Positions 25,714-35,600 of a stretch of 64,000 nucleotides of DNA are shown here, one piece after another. A model generated the notes under the pieces. The model searched no databases and was not told the origin of the DNA. It saw only the letters and a list, made by a program, of their open reading frames with translations. Both the position numbers and the translations under genes were made by a program. Each line of letters starts with the position of its first letter. The first letter of the stretch is position 1. The stretch spans positions 1 through 64,000 of the forward strand of contig NCHQ01000008.1 of the NCBI GenBank assembly GCA_002281855.1, in the 5' to 3' direction. Origin of the DNA: Rhodospirillales bacterium 24-66-33. Lineage in GTDB: Bacteria > Pseudomonadota > Alphaproteobacteria > Reyranellales > Reyranellaceae.

Positions 25714-26454
25714 TAGCTACCTCCATGCTTGTGACTAGTCCGGGTATCGTCGGGCAGAGTGCCGCTTGTAGGTTGTCGTTTTTTTCCTGTCAAAGCCTAT
25801 GACTCGGAAAGAAACAAAAACGGACGTTAGGAACGCCTTCGTCCCAGCCTTGGGGTTTCCACCTTACCGGATGAGGATTCGACGCGGCGGTTCTGCGGCT
25901 CGCGAACGTTCGGGCCGGTTGGCACCTGTAGGCCCTACCCGCCATTGCTTAGGATGGTGATGTTGGTCTCCCGCTCGCACCAGACGCTTGGCAGCCTTCG
26001 CACGCGACGCGACAAGGCGACTTGGGAATTGCGGCATCGTTGACTGAGCCGGCAATCGGGGCATCAATATCGCCGTTGATGTCGATGCCCCGACGATGCC
26101 GAGACGCTGAAGGCGATGCTGCCGGCCGAGCGGGCCGCACATCCCGCCCAGGTGCGCGACCACGTCTGCACAAAATTCGAATGCATTGCCGCCGCCAGAC
26201 CTTACGCGAACCATATACACCGAAGTTCTACTCGAACGCACGCCGGATCGGGCTTCAACGCGTCGGCCCGCGTACCCATGCTGATAATTTGGTTGGGCGC
26301 TTTGGGCGACAGGCCATGCTGGCTAGCACTCCATCTCATTGTCCGGCAGGCGAATGTTCGCCGAGAGGGACAAAATATGGACGCGCCTTCCGAGGATCTT
26401 GTTGGCTTGGACCTCGCGGTCTCTTGCGAGCGCTAGCTTTGGTGCCGTCGGAGG
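25714..26454. other. Intergenic stretch without an intact gene
   Basis: No intact frame with recognisable protein is found. The part next to 25713 should hold the promoter of the dehydrogenase operon. The middle part carries a receiver-like relic, described separately. A + strand frame at 26022-26504 is open but has Arg/Pro/Cys-rich translation with no recognisable domain. Confidence 0.5.
25940..26241 (-). pseudogene. Possible remnant of a response-regulator receiver domain
   Basis: Two - strand frames together resemble a CheY-like receiver. One frame (from about 26241) gives FEFCADVVAHLGGMCGPLGR, like helix 1 and strand 2 of small alphaproteobacterial receivers. Another frame gives GIDINGDIDAPIAGSVNDA and AAIP, like the segment around the phospho-acceptor aspartate of those proteins (LDVNLNGE-fPvAdaL-GIP). 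A frameshift would separate them. This is a weak similarity judged by eye and may be chance. Confidence 0.3.
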
Positions 26455-26559
26455 TCAGAGCGTCCTCAAGAGATAGAATGTGGCCCCCGAAACCGCGATC
26501 GTAAGAGCGAATGCAGCCAGCAGAAGTAAGGCGTCTTCCTTCACATATGCCCTTTGCAT
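26455..26559 (-). CDS. Very small predicted membrane protein (34 aa)
   Basis: An ATG at 26559 opens a 34-codon frame whose translation is a short charged N-terminus (MQRAYVKEDA) followed by one hydrophobic segment (LLLLAAFALTIAVSGATFYL) and LRTL. That is the shape of the tiny single-span proteins common in these bacteria. No clear ribosome binding site precedes it (CGACAGTGAC), and no homologue is recognised. It is a tentative call. Confidence 0.35.
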   Translation of the reverse strand: MQRAYVKEDALLLLAAFALTIAVSGATFYLLRTL

Positions 26560-26723
26560 GTCACTGTCGGTGGATGCCAGCACTTTCAAGTGTAGGTTGA
26601 AACAATTCTGTCTGCAAGGGAAGAGCCGCCGAGTGCAAGGACGAGCGATGCGTCAAAGCGCAATAGACGAGGATTGGGAGGAAAGGGTAAAGTTTTAAGA
26701 GGCTACCTGCAGAGCCGGGATAA

Positions 26724-26912
26724 ATGCCACACACAGAGAACGGTCATCAATTTAGCTTCGTAAACGATGCCTGCCAGTTGTGTGGCATTGGCTACGAATC
26801 CTACCTTAGCCAAGGCAAGCCGGTGTGTGAGAATTCCCGTGTCTCACAGCCAGTGTCGCGCGAAGTGCGTCGGCCAGGTACGCGCGGCCAGCCAATACGG
26901 GCTAGAGAATGA
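26724..26912 (+). CDS. Small hypothetical protein with CxxC motif
   Basis: This is a 62-residue frame beginning MPHTENGHQFSFVNDACQLC. The segment with CQLCG and a later PVC cysteine resembles short zinc-ribbon-like proteins of alphaproteobacteria in which a His-Phe-x-Phe-Val start is followed by C-x2-C. The C-terminal half is Arg/Pro-rich and less convincing. There is only a weak purine stretch upstream. Function is unknown. Confidence 0.45.
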   Translation: MPHTENGHQFSFVNDACQLCGIGYESYLSQGKPVCENSRVSQPVSREVRRPGTRGQPIRARE

Positions 26913-27100
26913 TTGACTTAACGAGGAAGTATCCGGCTCGCGCTAAGTACCCCGATCATTCAGTATAACGTCGCTGGGCATATGTGGCGGGTCTTTTGTT
27001 GAGTATGACTGTACAGGCGCCAAGCACCGGTCCGTTGCCGCCGAAACTCTGATCGGGCAGCGGCCGTTCGCCGAAACCGGGGTTTTGTCACTCAGTAGGG

Positions 27101-28345
27101 CTAATTGCCCGCAGGGAAATTGCCCCCCAGTGTGCGGGGAATGGCTACGGTAGCCGTCGCGCCGGACAGTATCTGGAAGAACTTCGCGGCATCCGCCAAA
27201 GGCGCAGGAGAGACATAAAGGATGTCGTTAGGCATCACGGGAAAGGCGTTCATGGCAAAAAACGATTGCGGATCCTTCAGGTTCAGCTGATAGACTATTG
27301 GCACAGTTTCTAAATCCTCGGCCAAGAGCCGGATGCCGTATCGACGTGCCAACTCGACTGGTTCGCGGCGGAAAAGGTAGACCCCCTTTGCGTCGGCGCG
27401 GGAAGATTCGAGGCCAACGATCTGGCCCAGCGCGTCGGTCATGTTGAGCGTTGACCTGCGGAAAATCTGCTCCCCGGGTTGCTGGACAGCGCCGAGCGCC
27501 ACGAATTTCAGGGGCTTACGGGACAGGAGTATCGTGTCACCGGCTGCCACGAGCACGTTGAAGATCTCTGGCCTATCCACGAGTTGTTGCATCTGCAAGG
27601 ACATGATCGAACGCCCGCGCGTCAATCGAAATGAAGTCTCGTACGCTGGGTATTTCGCACCACCGGCGAGAGCAATCATGTCGAGGACGCGCTGATCGGC
27701 TCTTTCGACTGGGTACGGTCCGGGCTTGTTGACATCACCTTGAACGGACGCCGCACTGCTCACGTTCTGGGCAACCATTACGGTCACTTGCGGGTCATCG
27801 GCCTTGTTGGCAAGGCGACTAGCTATGTCTTTCTCAAGGTCGGGTAATGGCTTGCCGCGCGCGGGAAAGCGGCCTGCGTACGGCAAGGCGATCGTGCCAT
27901 CAGGATCGACGCGGACTGTGACATCCGCCCCCTTGCGGTCGGTGCCAAACAGACGACTTGTATCACTAGCCTCCCAAATGGTAACCCGCAGAACATCGCC
28001 CACGCCCGCACGGCCGAAGGTCCCCGATCGTTGGAAGGCAGCAGGAACGCTGGGCAAAACAGGATGGTAAAATTGTTCGGCATCCCGAGCGATCCGCGCA
28101 TCGACGTTCACCAGCGCAAAACGCATGACTGCTGCAGGGTCACTCTTCCGTCGTTCTGAAGCGTGCGCCAGCATTCCATTGGCGCTCGGGCCATCGCTAG
28201 GAAGCATGTCGCAGGCCCCTAACGCCAAACAAAGGGCCGCCGCATACCGGGGGACAAGAACCCATCGAAACCGACCGACAGTTTGCGTGATTTTTGAGCG
28301 CACTCGCCAAGCCCCCGACAAGTCCGGCGCATGGCAATCCGCCAT
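27101..28345 (-). CDS. Polysaccharide export outer-membrane lipoprotein, Wza/KpsD type
   Basis: It has about 414 residues from the chosen ATG. A lipoprotein signal is visible (AAALCLALGAC, lipobox LGAC) after a long N-terminal region. The Poly_export domain follows (GVGDVLRVTIWEASDTSRLF, VDPDGTIALPYAGRF), then SLBB-like segments (VQGDVNKPGPYPVERADQRV, VALGAVQQPGEQIF). It would form the outer-membrane channel that receives polysaccharide from KpsM/KpsT and the KpsE fusion. The start is uncertain: ATG at 28345 has AGAAGGG very close; ATG at 28381 has AAGG at 9 bases; both leave an unusually long stretch before the lipobox. It stands apart from the other export genes, after a 1.4-kb stretch of poor coding potential. 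Confidence 0.9.
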   Translation of the reverse strand: MADCHAPDLSGAWRVRSKITQTVGRFRWVLVPRYAAALCLALGACDMLPSDGPSANGMLAHASERRKSDPAAVMRFALVNVDARIARDAEQFYHPVLPSVPAAFQRSGTFGRAGVGDVLRVTIWEASDTSRLFGTDRKGADVTVRVDPDGTIALPYAGRFPARGKPLPDLEKDIASRLANKADDPQVTVMVAQNVSSAASVQGDVNKPGPYPVERADQRVLDMIALAGGAKYPAYETSFRLTRGRSIMSLQMQQLVDRPEIFNVLVAAGDTILLSRKPLKFVALGAVQQPGEQIFRRSTLNMTDALGQIVGLESSRADAKGVYLFRREPVELARRYGIRLLAEDLETVPIVYQLNLKDPQSFFAMNAFPVMPNDILYVSPAPLADAAKFFQILSGATATVAIPRTLGGNFPAGN

Positions 28346-28381
28346 AGCCCTTCTGCAATAGTTTACAACAAAATTTAACAT

Positions 28382-28708
28382 GTTGGAATACCTTGTTGAT
28401 TCAATGCGTTTTTTTTGCAGCGACCTTACAGGATGGCGTACCACCGATGCCCATTCGCCGATCCGCTCAAGATCAATCAAATCGCATACTGATCGCGGTT
28501 TCTAATAAGTTTCTAAATCTTGCTGAACATATTGTTTGTCACATACTTAACGAATCTATAGTCATGTGAGGGTATTCATTCATTTCCGTAGTAGTCGATC
28601 CGGTGTACGGTTTTGGTTCATAGGAACTCGAGGGATACTGCCTGCAAAAATGCCATGATGCGACCAGAAACTCACGCAGTTGGTACGGGAAGAAGCGTAA
28701 GGCATACA
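28382..28708. other. AT-richer intergenic stretch upstream of the Wza-like gene
   Basis: No credible gene is seen here. The sequence is richer in A and T than its surroundings (for example around 28480-28580), which fits promoter DNA for the - strand export gene. No clear -35/-10 pair could be assigned. Confidence 0.45.
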
Positions 28709-29020
28709 ATTGAGAGGCAAGATCGCCATTGTTGGCTACGCCTGACGCGTGCCAGGGGCGCAGCACATCGATGGCTTGTGGGAACTGCTCAGGGACAACC
28801 GAGGCGCGGTGGTTCAAATAACGACGGATCGTTTCACCCCGCCTCTGGTCAGCAAGCCAATCCTATACCTTAGACGCTGGCGTAATCGATGACATTTGCG
28901 GCTTTAGCGCCGCCGCGTTTGGCACGACCCCTCGCGAAGCTGCGCAGGTCGGCCCTCAGCACCGCCACCTCCTCGAGTTGCGACGCGCTGGCCCGTACTG
29001 GCATTCGGCCGTCTGTCTAG
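28709..29020 (+). pseudogene. Decayed copy of a PKS ketosynthase N-terminus
   Basis: The frame reading GKIAIVGYA, then a TGA stop, then RVPGAQHIDGLWELLRDN and TTDRF matches the start of the intact PKS (EVAIVGYASRLPGAKDSDGL). After a frame change it continues GVIDDICGFSAAAFGTTPRE and PQHRHLLEL, matching GVIDDVWGFDATAFGMSPRE and PQHRHLLEV. After another change ALARTGIRPS matches ALAHAGIRPS. One in-frame stop and at least two frameshifts show it cannot be translated. It lies about 0.6 kb upstream of the intact gene and on the same strand. It may be a duplicated fragment or the remnant of a former upstream PKS gene. Confidence 0.85.
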
Positions 29021-29612
29021 GTCGGCAGCGAAGCCAGTGTCTCCTTGCAGAACGCTAGGCTGGAGTCCTAGGGCGGAAAGCCGGCCGGCAAAGCAATATG
29101 GACGTGGCGGGCCCCGCCTCGGGACGCGGCCCATGCATTCGCCGCACCGAACAATGCGGCCGGCTTCGCTTCTAGGATCTCACCCCCTTCGACCTCGATA
29201 CGGATCGCCGGACGGCCAGCAAAGCTGAGAGGTTCGTTCGGAACCGCGCCAAGAGCCCCCGGGCCGCCGGCGCCTTGTGCGCAAAGGCGTGGGCGAGCCG
29301 CGCGTTCACTGCAGTTCTGTCGCGCAAGGGTACCCCTTTAAAAGAGAACAATGCGTTCCACACGATCAGTAGCTGAGCCCGTCCGTGAAATTGACGGAGG
29401 TCTCACCTTTTTTTGTCACTGTCTTATGCAAATCATCGCCCTCTATTTTCACTAATTCTGGTACACAATGAATATTCTCGACCTGCCCTTGGACGGTGGA
29501 CCTCTTCCACGCAGAAGCCACACGTTTCGACTTATGAATGGGTCGGGTTTAAGTGTGTGACTTGCGATTACGGGTAAGAATTTGATCGACAGAGCGAGGC
29601 TCTAGGGATGTT
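29021..29612. other. Upstream region of the PKS operon, no intact gene
   Basis: The first 350 bp are GC-rich with stops in all frames of interest and may be further relic DNA. From about 29395 to 29475 the sequence becomes AT-rich with a run of eight T and TCACTAATTCTGG, unlike the neighbouring coding DNA, so the promoter of the PKS operon is probably here. No specific operator or terminator was recognised. Confidence 0.5.
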
Positions 29613-32600
29613 GTGCGTAGGATGACGCGTCGAGACGAAGTTGCAATTGTCGGTTATGCTTCTCGTCTGCCCGGTGCGAAGGACAGTGACGGACTTTGGA
29701 ACATCCTGCGCCGCAATATTTGCAGTGTCACCGAAGTCACTCCTGACCGATTCTCGACCCAGTCCTTCTATCACCCATCCCCCGACCAGATCGGCCGCAG
29801 CTATTCTTTCGCCGCCGGGGTAATCGACGATGTGTGGGGCTTCGATGCCACCGCGTTCGGCATGAGCCCGCGCGAGGCCGAGCAGGTCGACCCTCAGCAC
29901 CGTCACCTTCTGGAAGTTACCTACGACGCGCTCGCGCATGCGGGCATCCGCCCGTCGCTCCTCACCGGCAGCCCCGTGGGCGTCTATGTGGGCGCCTCCT
30001 CCGTCGACCACGCGGCGCGCTTCTTTGCCGATCCGTCCGCCGCGGGCATGCACATGATGACGGGCAACTCGCTCAGCATCATGGCCAATCGCATCTCCTA
30101 TACGTTCGACCTGCGAGGTCCGAGCCTCGCTGTCGATACCGCTTGCTCGTCTTCCCTGGTCGCGTTGGATCTCGCGACAGAAGCGATCCGCAGCGGCGCC
30201 ATCGAGACGGCGATCGTGGGCGGCGTCAATCTGCTCCTGTCGCCGTTTTCCTATGTCGGATTCTCCCGTGCTTCCATGTTGTCGCCGACCGGGCTCTGCC
30301 GTCCGTTCGACGCGTCGGCGGATGGGTATGTCCGGTCCGAGGGCGCGATCGTCGTGGTCCTTCGCTCGATGTCGTCGGCACTGAAGGCGCGTAGCCGAAT
30401 CCATGCGGTGATCGTCGCTTCGGGCATGAACCAGGACGGGCGCACGACCGGCATGTCGCTGCCCTCCGCCGAATCCCAGCGACGGCTTCTGGAGCAGGTC
30501 TACGGAGATTTCAGGGTCGATCCCGCCGACCTGAGCTACGTCGAAGCGCACGGTACCGGTACACGGGTCGGCGACCCCATCGAGGCCGACGCGCTGGGCA
30601 AGGGTCTCGCCCAGAAGCGAACGCGGCCACTTCCCATTGGCTCGGTAAAGTCGAATATAGGCCATCTCGAGCCGGTGTCGGGGCTGGCTGGCCTCCTCAA
30701 GTCCATCATGATCCTCGACCGGGGCCTCGTTCCCGCGACCCTGCACCAGAACGCGCCCAATCCCGACATTCCGTTCGCGGACCTCAATCTCGACGTCGTC
30801 TCACAGAACCGCCGCCTTGCGGATCAGCGTGGTCCTCAGCTGGTCGCCGTCAATTCCTTTGGATTTGGCGGCACCAACGCACACGTGATCCTGCGCAGCG
30901 AGAGGGCAGTTGCGCACTTCGTTCAGGTCAACACGACCACGCCGCCGCCGCTGCTGTTGTCGGCCCACACCGGCGATGCCTTGCGGGTCTTGGCAAACCG
31001 CTATGTCGAGACGTGGCCCGCCACCACACGCGAAGCCGTCTCCTTCATAGCGGCGAGCGCCTATCTGCGTGATGCGCTGCCGTACCGCCTGGTCGCAACG
31101 GGCGGGACGGCCGACGAGGTTCGTCATCATCTCACCGCCTTCGCAAAGGGCGAGGAGTCCGCCGCGATCCTCACCGGTCAGGCGCTGGGGATCGACCAGC
31201 CACTCACCTTCGTTTTCTCAGGCAACGGCTCCCAATGGGCGGGCATGGGCCGTGACGCGTGGAAGACCAATCCGGTCTTCCGCGATGCGTTGAAGGATAT
31301 CGACAGCCGCTTCGCGAAGATGCAGAAATGGTCGATCGTCGATTGCCTGTTCGCTGACGATCTGGCGCCGCGCCTGCGGCGGGCCACCTATTCGCAGCCC
31401 CTCCTGCTGGCCCTGCAGGTTGCCATGGTGCGGGCGCTGGAAGAGCGCGGCATCGTGGCCACAGCTACCCTGGGCCATAGTGTCGGCGAGATTGCCGCCG
31501 CCTGGTGTGCTGGCGCTCTCAGCCTCGACCAGGCCATCGATGTCGTGATTGCCCGCAGCCGCAATCAGGAAAGCGCGCGCGGCAGCGGGGGCATGGCGGC
31601 GCTGATGCTGAGCGATCGCGAGGCTCGGCGCTTTCTCAAGACCGCCGGCGCGCCCCGTGTCGAGATCGCGGCGATCAACAGCTCGCGCAGCGTTACGGTC
31701 TCGGGAACCATTGCCGACATCGACTGCGTGCTTCGGGCAGCGGCCGAAATGCGAATCAGTGCACGGCGGCTCGACCTGGACTATCCATTCCACTCTGCCT
31801 TGATCGAGCCGGTTCGCGGCCCGCTGTTGCGCGAACTGCAGGGCCTCCGTCCGATGCCCCCTCACAAGAAATTCGTGTCGTCCGTGACCGGGGGGTCCGT
31901 TGCCCCGGAGACGCTCGGCGCAGACCACTGGTGGCGCAACGTGCGTGACCCGGTCCAGTTCGAGCCGGCGTTGAACGGCCTGTTGAACGACGGCATGCGC
32001 GTCTTCCTGGAAGTGGGTCCCCGGCCGGTTCTGGGCAGTTACGTGCGCGACGTACTCAGGGAAGCCGGAACGCGCGGCATCGTCATCGAGACCCTGACCG
32101 AGGGCGATGGGCTGTCCAGCTTCGATCAGATCGAGCGGGTGGCTTCGAAGGTTGCACTGGCCGGCGGCAAGATCGAGATGCAGCGCTTCTTCGGTCCTGC
32201 GCCCGCGACTGCCGTCGTGCTGCCGCTCTACCCCTGGCAGCATACCCAGTTCAAGGTGACACCGACCGATGAGGCCAGCACCGTCCTGCAGTCCCATGCG
32301 CATCCATTGCTCGGCGCGCGGCTGCGCAAGGACAGTGCCGAATGGTTTTCGACGGTGGATCCCGCGCTCTATCCTTGGATAGACGACCACAAGGTCGGCG
32401 ATGTCCCGGTCTTTCCGGCGACCGGCTACGTCGAGACCATGCTGGCCGCAGCACGCGAGGTTCACCCGGAAGGCGCCTTGGAACTTCGCGATCTCGACAT
32501 CCTTCGGCCGCTCGTGTTCGAAGGCAGAACCTCTTTCGAAGTCTCCGTCCGGCTCGCTCATGAGACGGGCACCGTCGAATTGCTCTCGCGCCAGCGCGGC

Positions 32601-35600
32601 GGCGGTGCGGGGTGGACGCTCAACGCGCGGGGAATCATCGGCCGCTCGCCGATCGCGGGGAAGACCACCGCTCCGCCGGCGACCCCGGACCATGCCGTCA
32701 TCGTCACCAAGAGCCGTGTCTATGCCGGGGCCAGCGCCCTCGGCTTCGCCTACGGTCCTACATTCCAGCGCATTCGACAGGTCGTTTTTCCCGAGCCGAA
32801 GTTTGCAGTCGCCAGCCTCGACCGGCCGGACGCGCTGGTGCACGGCACGCGTATCATCGATCTCGCGGCATTGGATGCCGCGTTCCATGCCCTCTTCGCG
32901 TCCGAGGAAGCAGGTGTCGCCGACATGCCGATGAAACGCATGTTGCCCGTCCGCTTCGGCTGCGTCCGCGTGTTCCAGTCTGGCGCCATCGTCACACGGG
33001 TCACCGCCCGGACGGTCAGGCAGTCGCCAAGCTCGATGGTCGTCGACATCGATCTCCTGGACGAACACGGAAAGACCGTCGTGGCGGTCCAGAACGTCCG
33101 ACTTGTCGAAGCCCCGGCCGAGCTGGCCGTGGATCCCAAGTCGCTCACCTACCGCACCGCCGCCTGGCATCTCGACCCAGGCGGCATGCCGTCGATGCTG
33201 GCGTTTCGGTCTGGCGACGGGCAACGGCCTGCCCGCAATGCAGCCGCCCTCTCCGAAGCCTTGCTTCTGCTCGAGGCCGGAACGCTGCGCGCGACCTGGT
33301 CTGCATTCCGGAGCCACTCGCCCGCCGTGTCGGCGGAACGCCATGAGCCGGCCGACGCCGAGGATGGCGCACCATGGGCCTCTTTCCTCCGGGCTGCCCT
33401 GCTCTGGCATCTCGAGGCAAAGAACCTCGCTGTCGACGTCGATGGCGCTCGCAGGCTGGCTCCCTCATGTGAGCTTCCCGAAATCGACTCGATCGTCAGC
33501 ACGCTGCTGGTTCGCCATCCCACAATGGGCGCAGAAGCGGCAAGCGTCTCGCGGCTCGAGAACATCATCGGTCGATTGAGCGACGGGGATCCGACCGCGG
33601 TGAGCGAGCTCGGCTCGCCGCACTGGCGCAACCTGGGCCTGGCCTCCAATCAGATTGTCTGGCTGCGCGACGCCGTCGTCAGCGAGGTCGCGGCCTCCTT
33701 GGCGCGCCACGACAGCAGCCGGCTGGTGCGGCTGCTGATGGTGGGCGCCGATCACTTCGCCACGGCCGCGGATCTCAGCGCGCGTTTCGCCAATGTCGAG
33801 ATCACCCTGACCGACCTGGACGACGACCGCCTCGAACAGGCGCGGGCGGCCCTCGGCGACAGTGCCCCGCTGGTGGGGTGCGTGAGCTGGTCACAGCTGG
33901 AGTCATTGCGTCCTGCGTCGCTCGATCTCGCCTTCGCGGTCGACGCGCTGAGCGAGGTCGCCGCCGGCAGCGACGACGGCATCAGCGTCATTACCAGATT
34001 GCTGCGTCCCGACGCGCCGGTCATCGCGGGCGAGCTGGCGCCCGGCGCCTTCTGGGACATCGTCCGCGGCAGCCGTCGGCGTTGGTGGGCGCGCTCGGCG
34101 AATGCCGAGTTCCCGGTCGGTGCGCTGCTGACCGATCAGGAATGGATCGACGAACTCGAGACTGCCGGCTTCAGCGGCATTTCGGTGTCCCCCACCTTCG
34201 GCGAAGCACGCATTGGCGTGGTCATCCGAGGCTTGGCGGGCAGCAGCACCGATCGTAACGTCACGGCCGCGATCGAGCCGGCCTTGTTCTCCTGGAGAGG
34301 CGCCTCGGCAGCCGACCTTCGGGCCCTCGTCGGCCATGACAGGCCCGAGCCCGCGCGACCGGATCCGGGCGCGACGACCGACTACGTGCTGTCAATCTCG
34401 CCCGACGACGAGCCGGTCGATCCCGTGGCGGCTCTCGCTGACCATCTCAATGCGATCGCCGAACAATGCCGGCAGTTGGCCGATACGCCGGCCCGCCTCT
34501 GGATCATCGTCGATTTCGGCGAGGTGGAGGGGCTGGTGCCCCTCGAACAGCCGCTCTGGTGCGCGCTGATGGCGGCCGCTCGTGTTGCCCGCAACGAGTA
34601 TCCTGGCCTGCACATACGCTGTGTCGGCCTGGCCGGCCCACCGCGTCTTGGTGCCACCAGGCGGGCTGCCGCCGAAATGCTTGCGCCCGACGAGGAACGG
34701 GATGTCTTCTTCCTGGGCGACAATCGCGTCGTCTTCCGCGTCGAACGAGGGACCGCCGCGCCGCGTCCGCCCAAGCCGCTGGCCAAAGACATGGCGCTGC
34801 GTCTGGCGACACGTCAGGGCTCCGGCCGGGGCGTCCTCGGCTGGATTGCGGAGCCGCGCCTGGTCCCCGAGGCTGGCGAGGTCGAGATCGAAGTTGCGAC
34901 CACCGGCCTCAACTTCCGCGACGTGATGTGGAACCTGCGCCTGCTGCCCGAAGAGGCGCTCGAAGATGGCTTCGCCGGTCCCGGCCTCGGAATGGAGTGT
35001 GCCGGCACGGTGGTCGGCACGGGGCCCGATGTCGAAGGTCTCGCGGTTGGTGATCGCGTCCTCGCCTTTGCGCCTGGCGCTTTCGCCAGCCACCTCATTG
35101 CGAAGAGCTTCGCCGTCAGGAAGTTGCCGGCTCAGCTGTCGTTCGAAGACGCGACGACTTTGCCCGTCGCTTTCCTCACCGCCTACTATTCACTCGTGCA
35201 CCTTGCCCGGCTGGAGCCGGGCGAATCCGTCCTGATCCACGGCGGTGCCGGCGCCGTCGGGCTGGCCGCCATGCAGATCGCAAAGCATCGGGGCGCGACC
35301 GTCATCGCGACGGCCGGCAGTGGAGAGAAGCGCGCCCTCCTGCGCAGCCTCGGCGCCGACTTCGTCTGCAATTCCCGCACCTTGGCGTTCGCCGAGGACG
35401 TGATGGGTTTCACCGCCGGCAAGGGCGTCGACGTCGTCCTCAACTCGCTGGCCGGCGAGGCGATGATCCGTTCGATGGATTGTCTCAAGCCGTTCGGTCG
35501 CTTCATCGAGCTCGGCAAGCGTGACTTCTATGCCAACACTCATCTCGGGCTGAGGCCGTTGCGCCGCAATCTCAGCTACTTCGGCGTCGACATCGACCAG

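Noticed and set aside
26022..26504. 160-codon + strand frame in the gap between dehydrogenase and export gene
   Set aside because: There is no domain, an unusual Arg/Pro/Cys composition and no ribosome binding site; a small frame on the other strand is somewhat better.
31218..33410. 730-codon - strand frame opposite the PKS
   Set aside because: It is a GC-rich antisense reading; the + strand frame encodes contiguous PKS domains.
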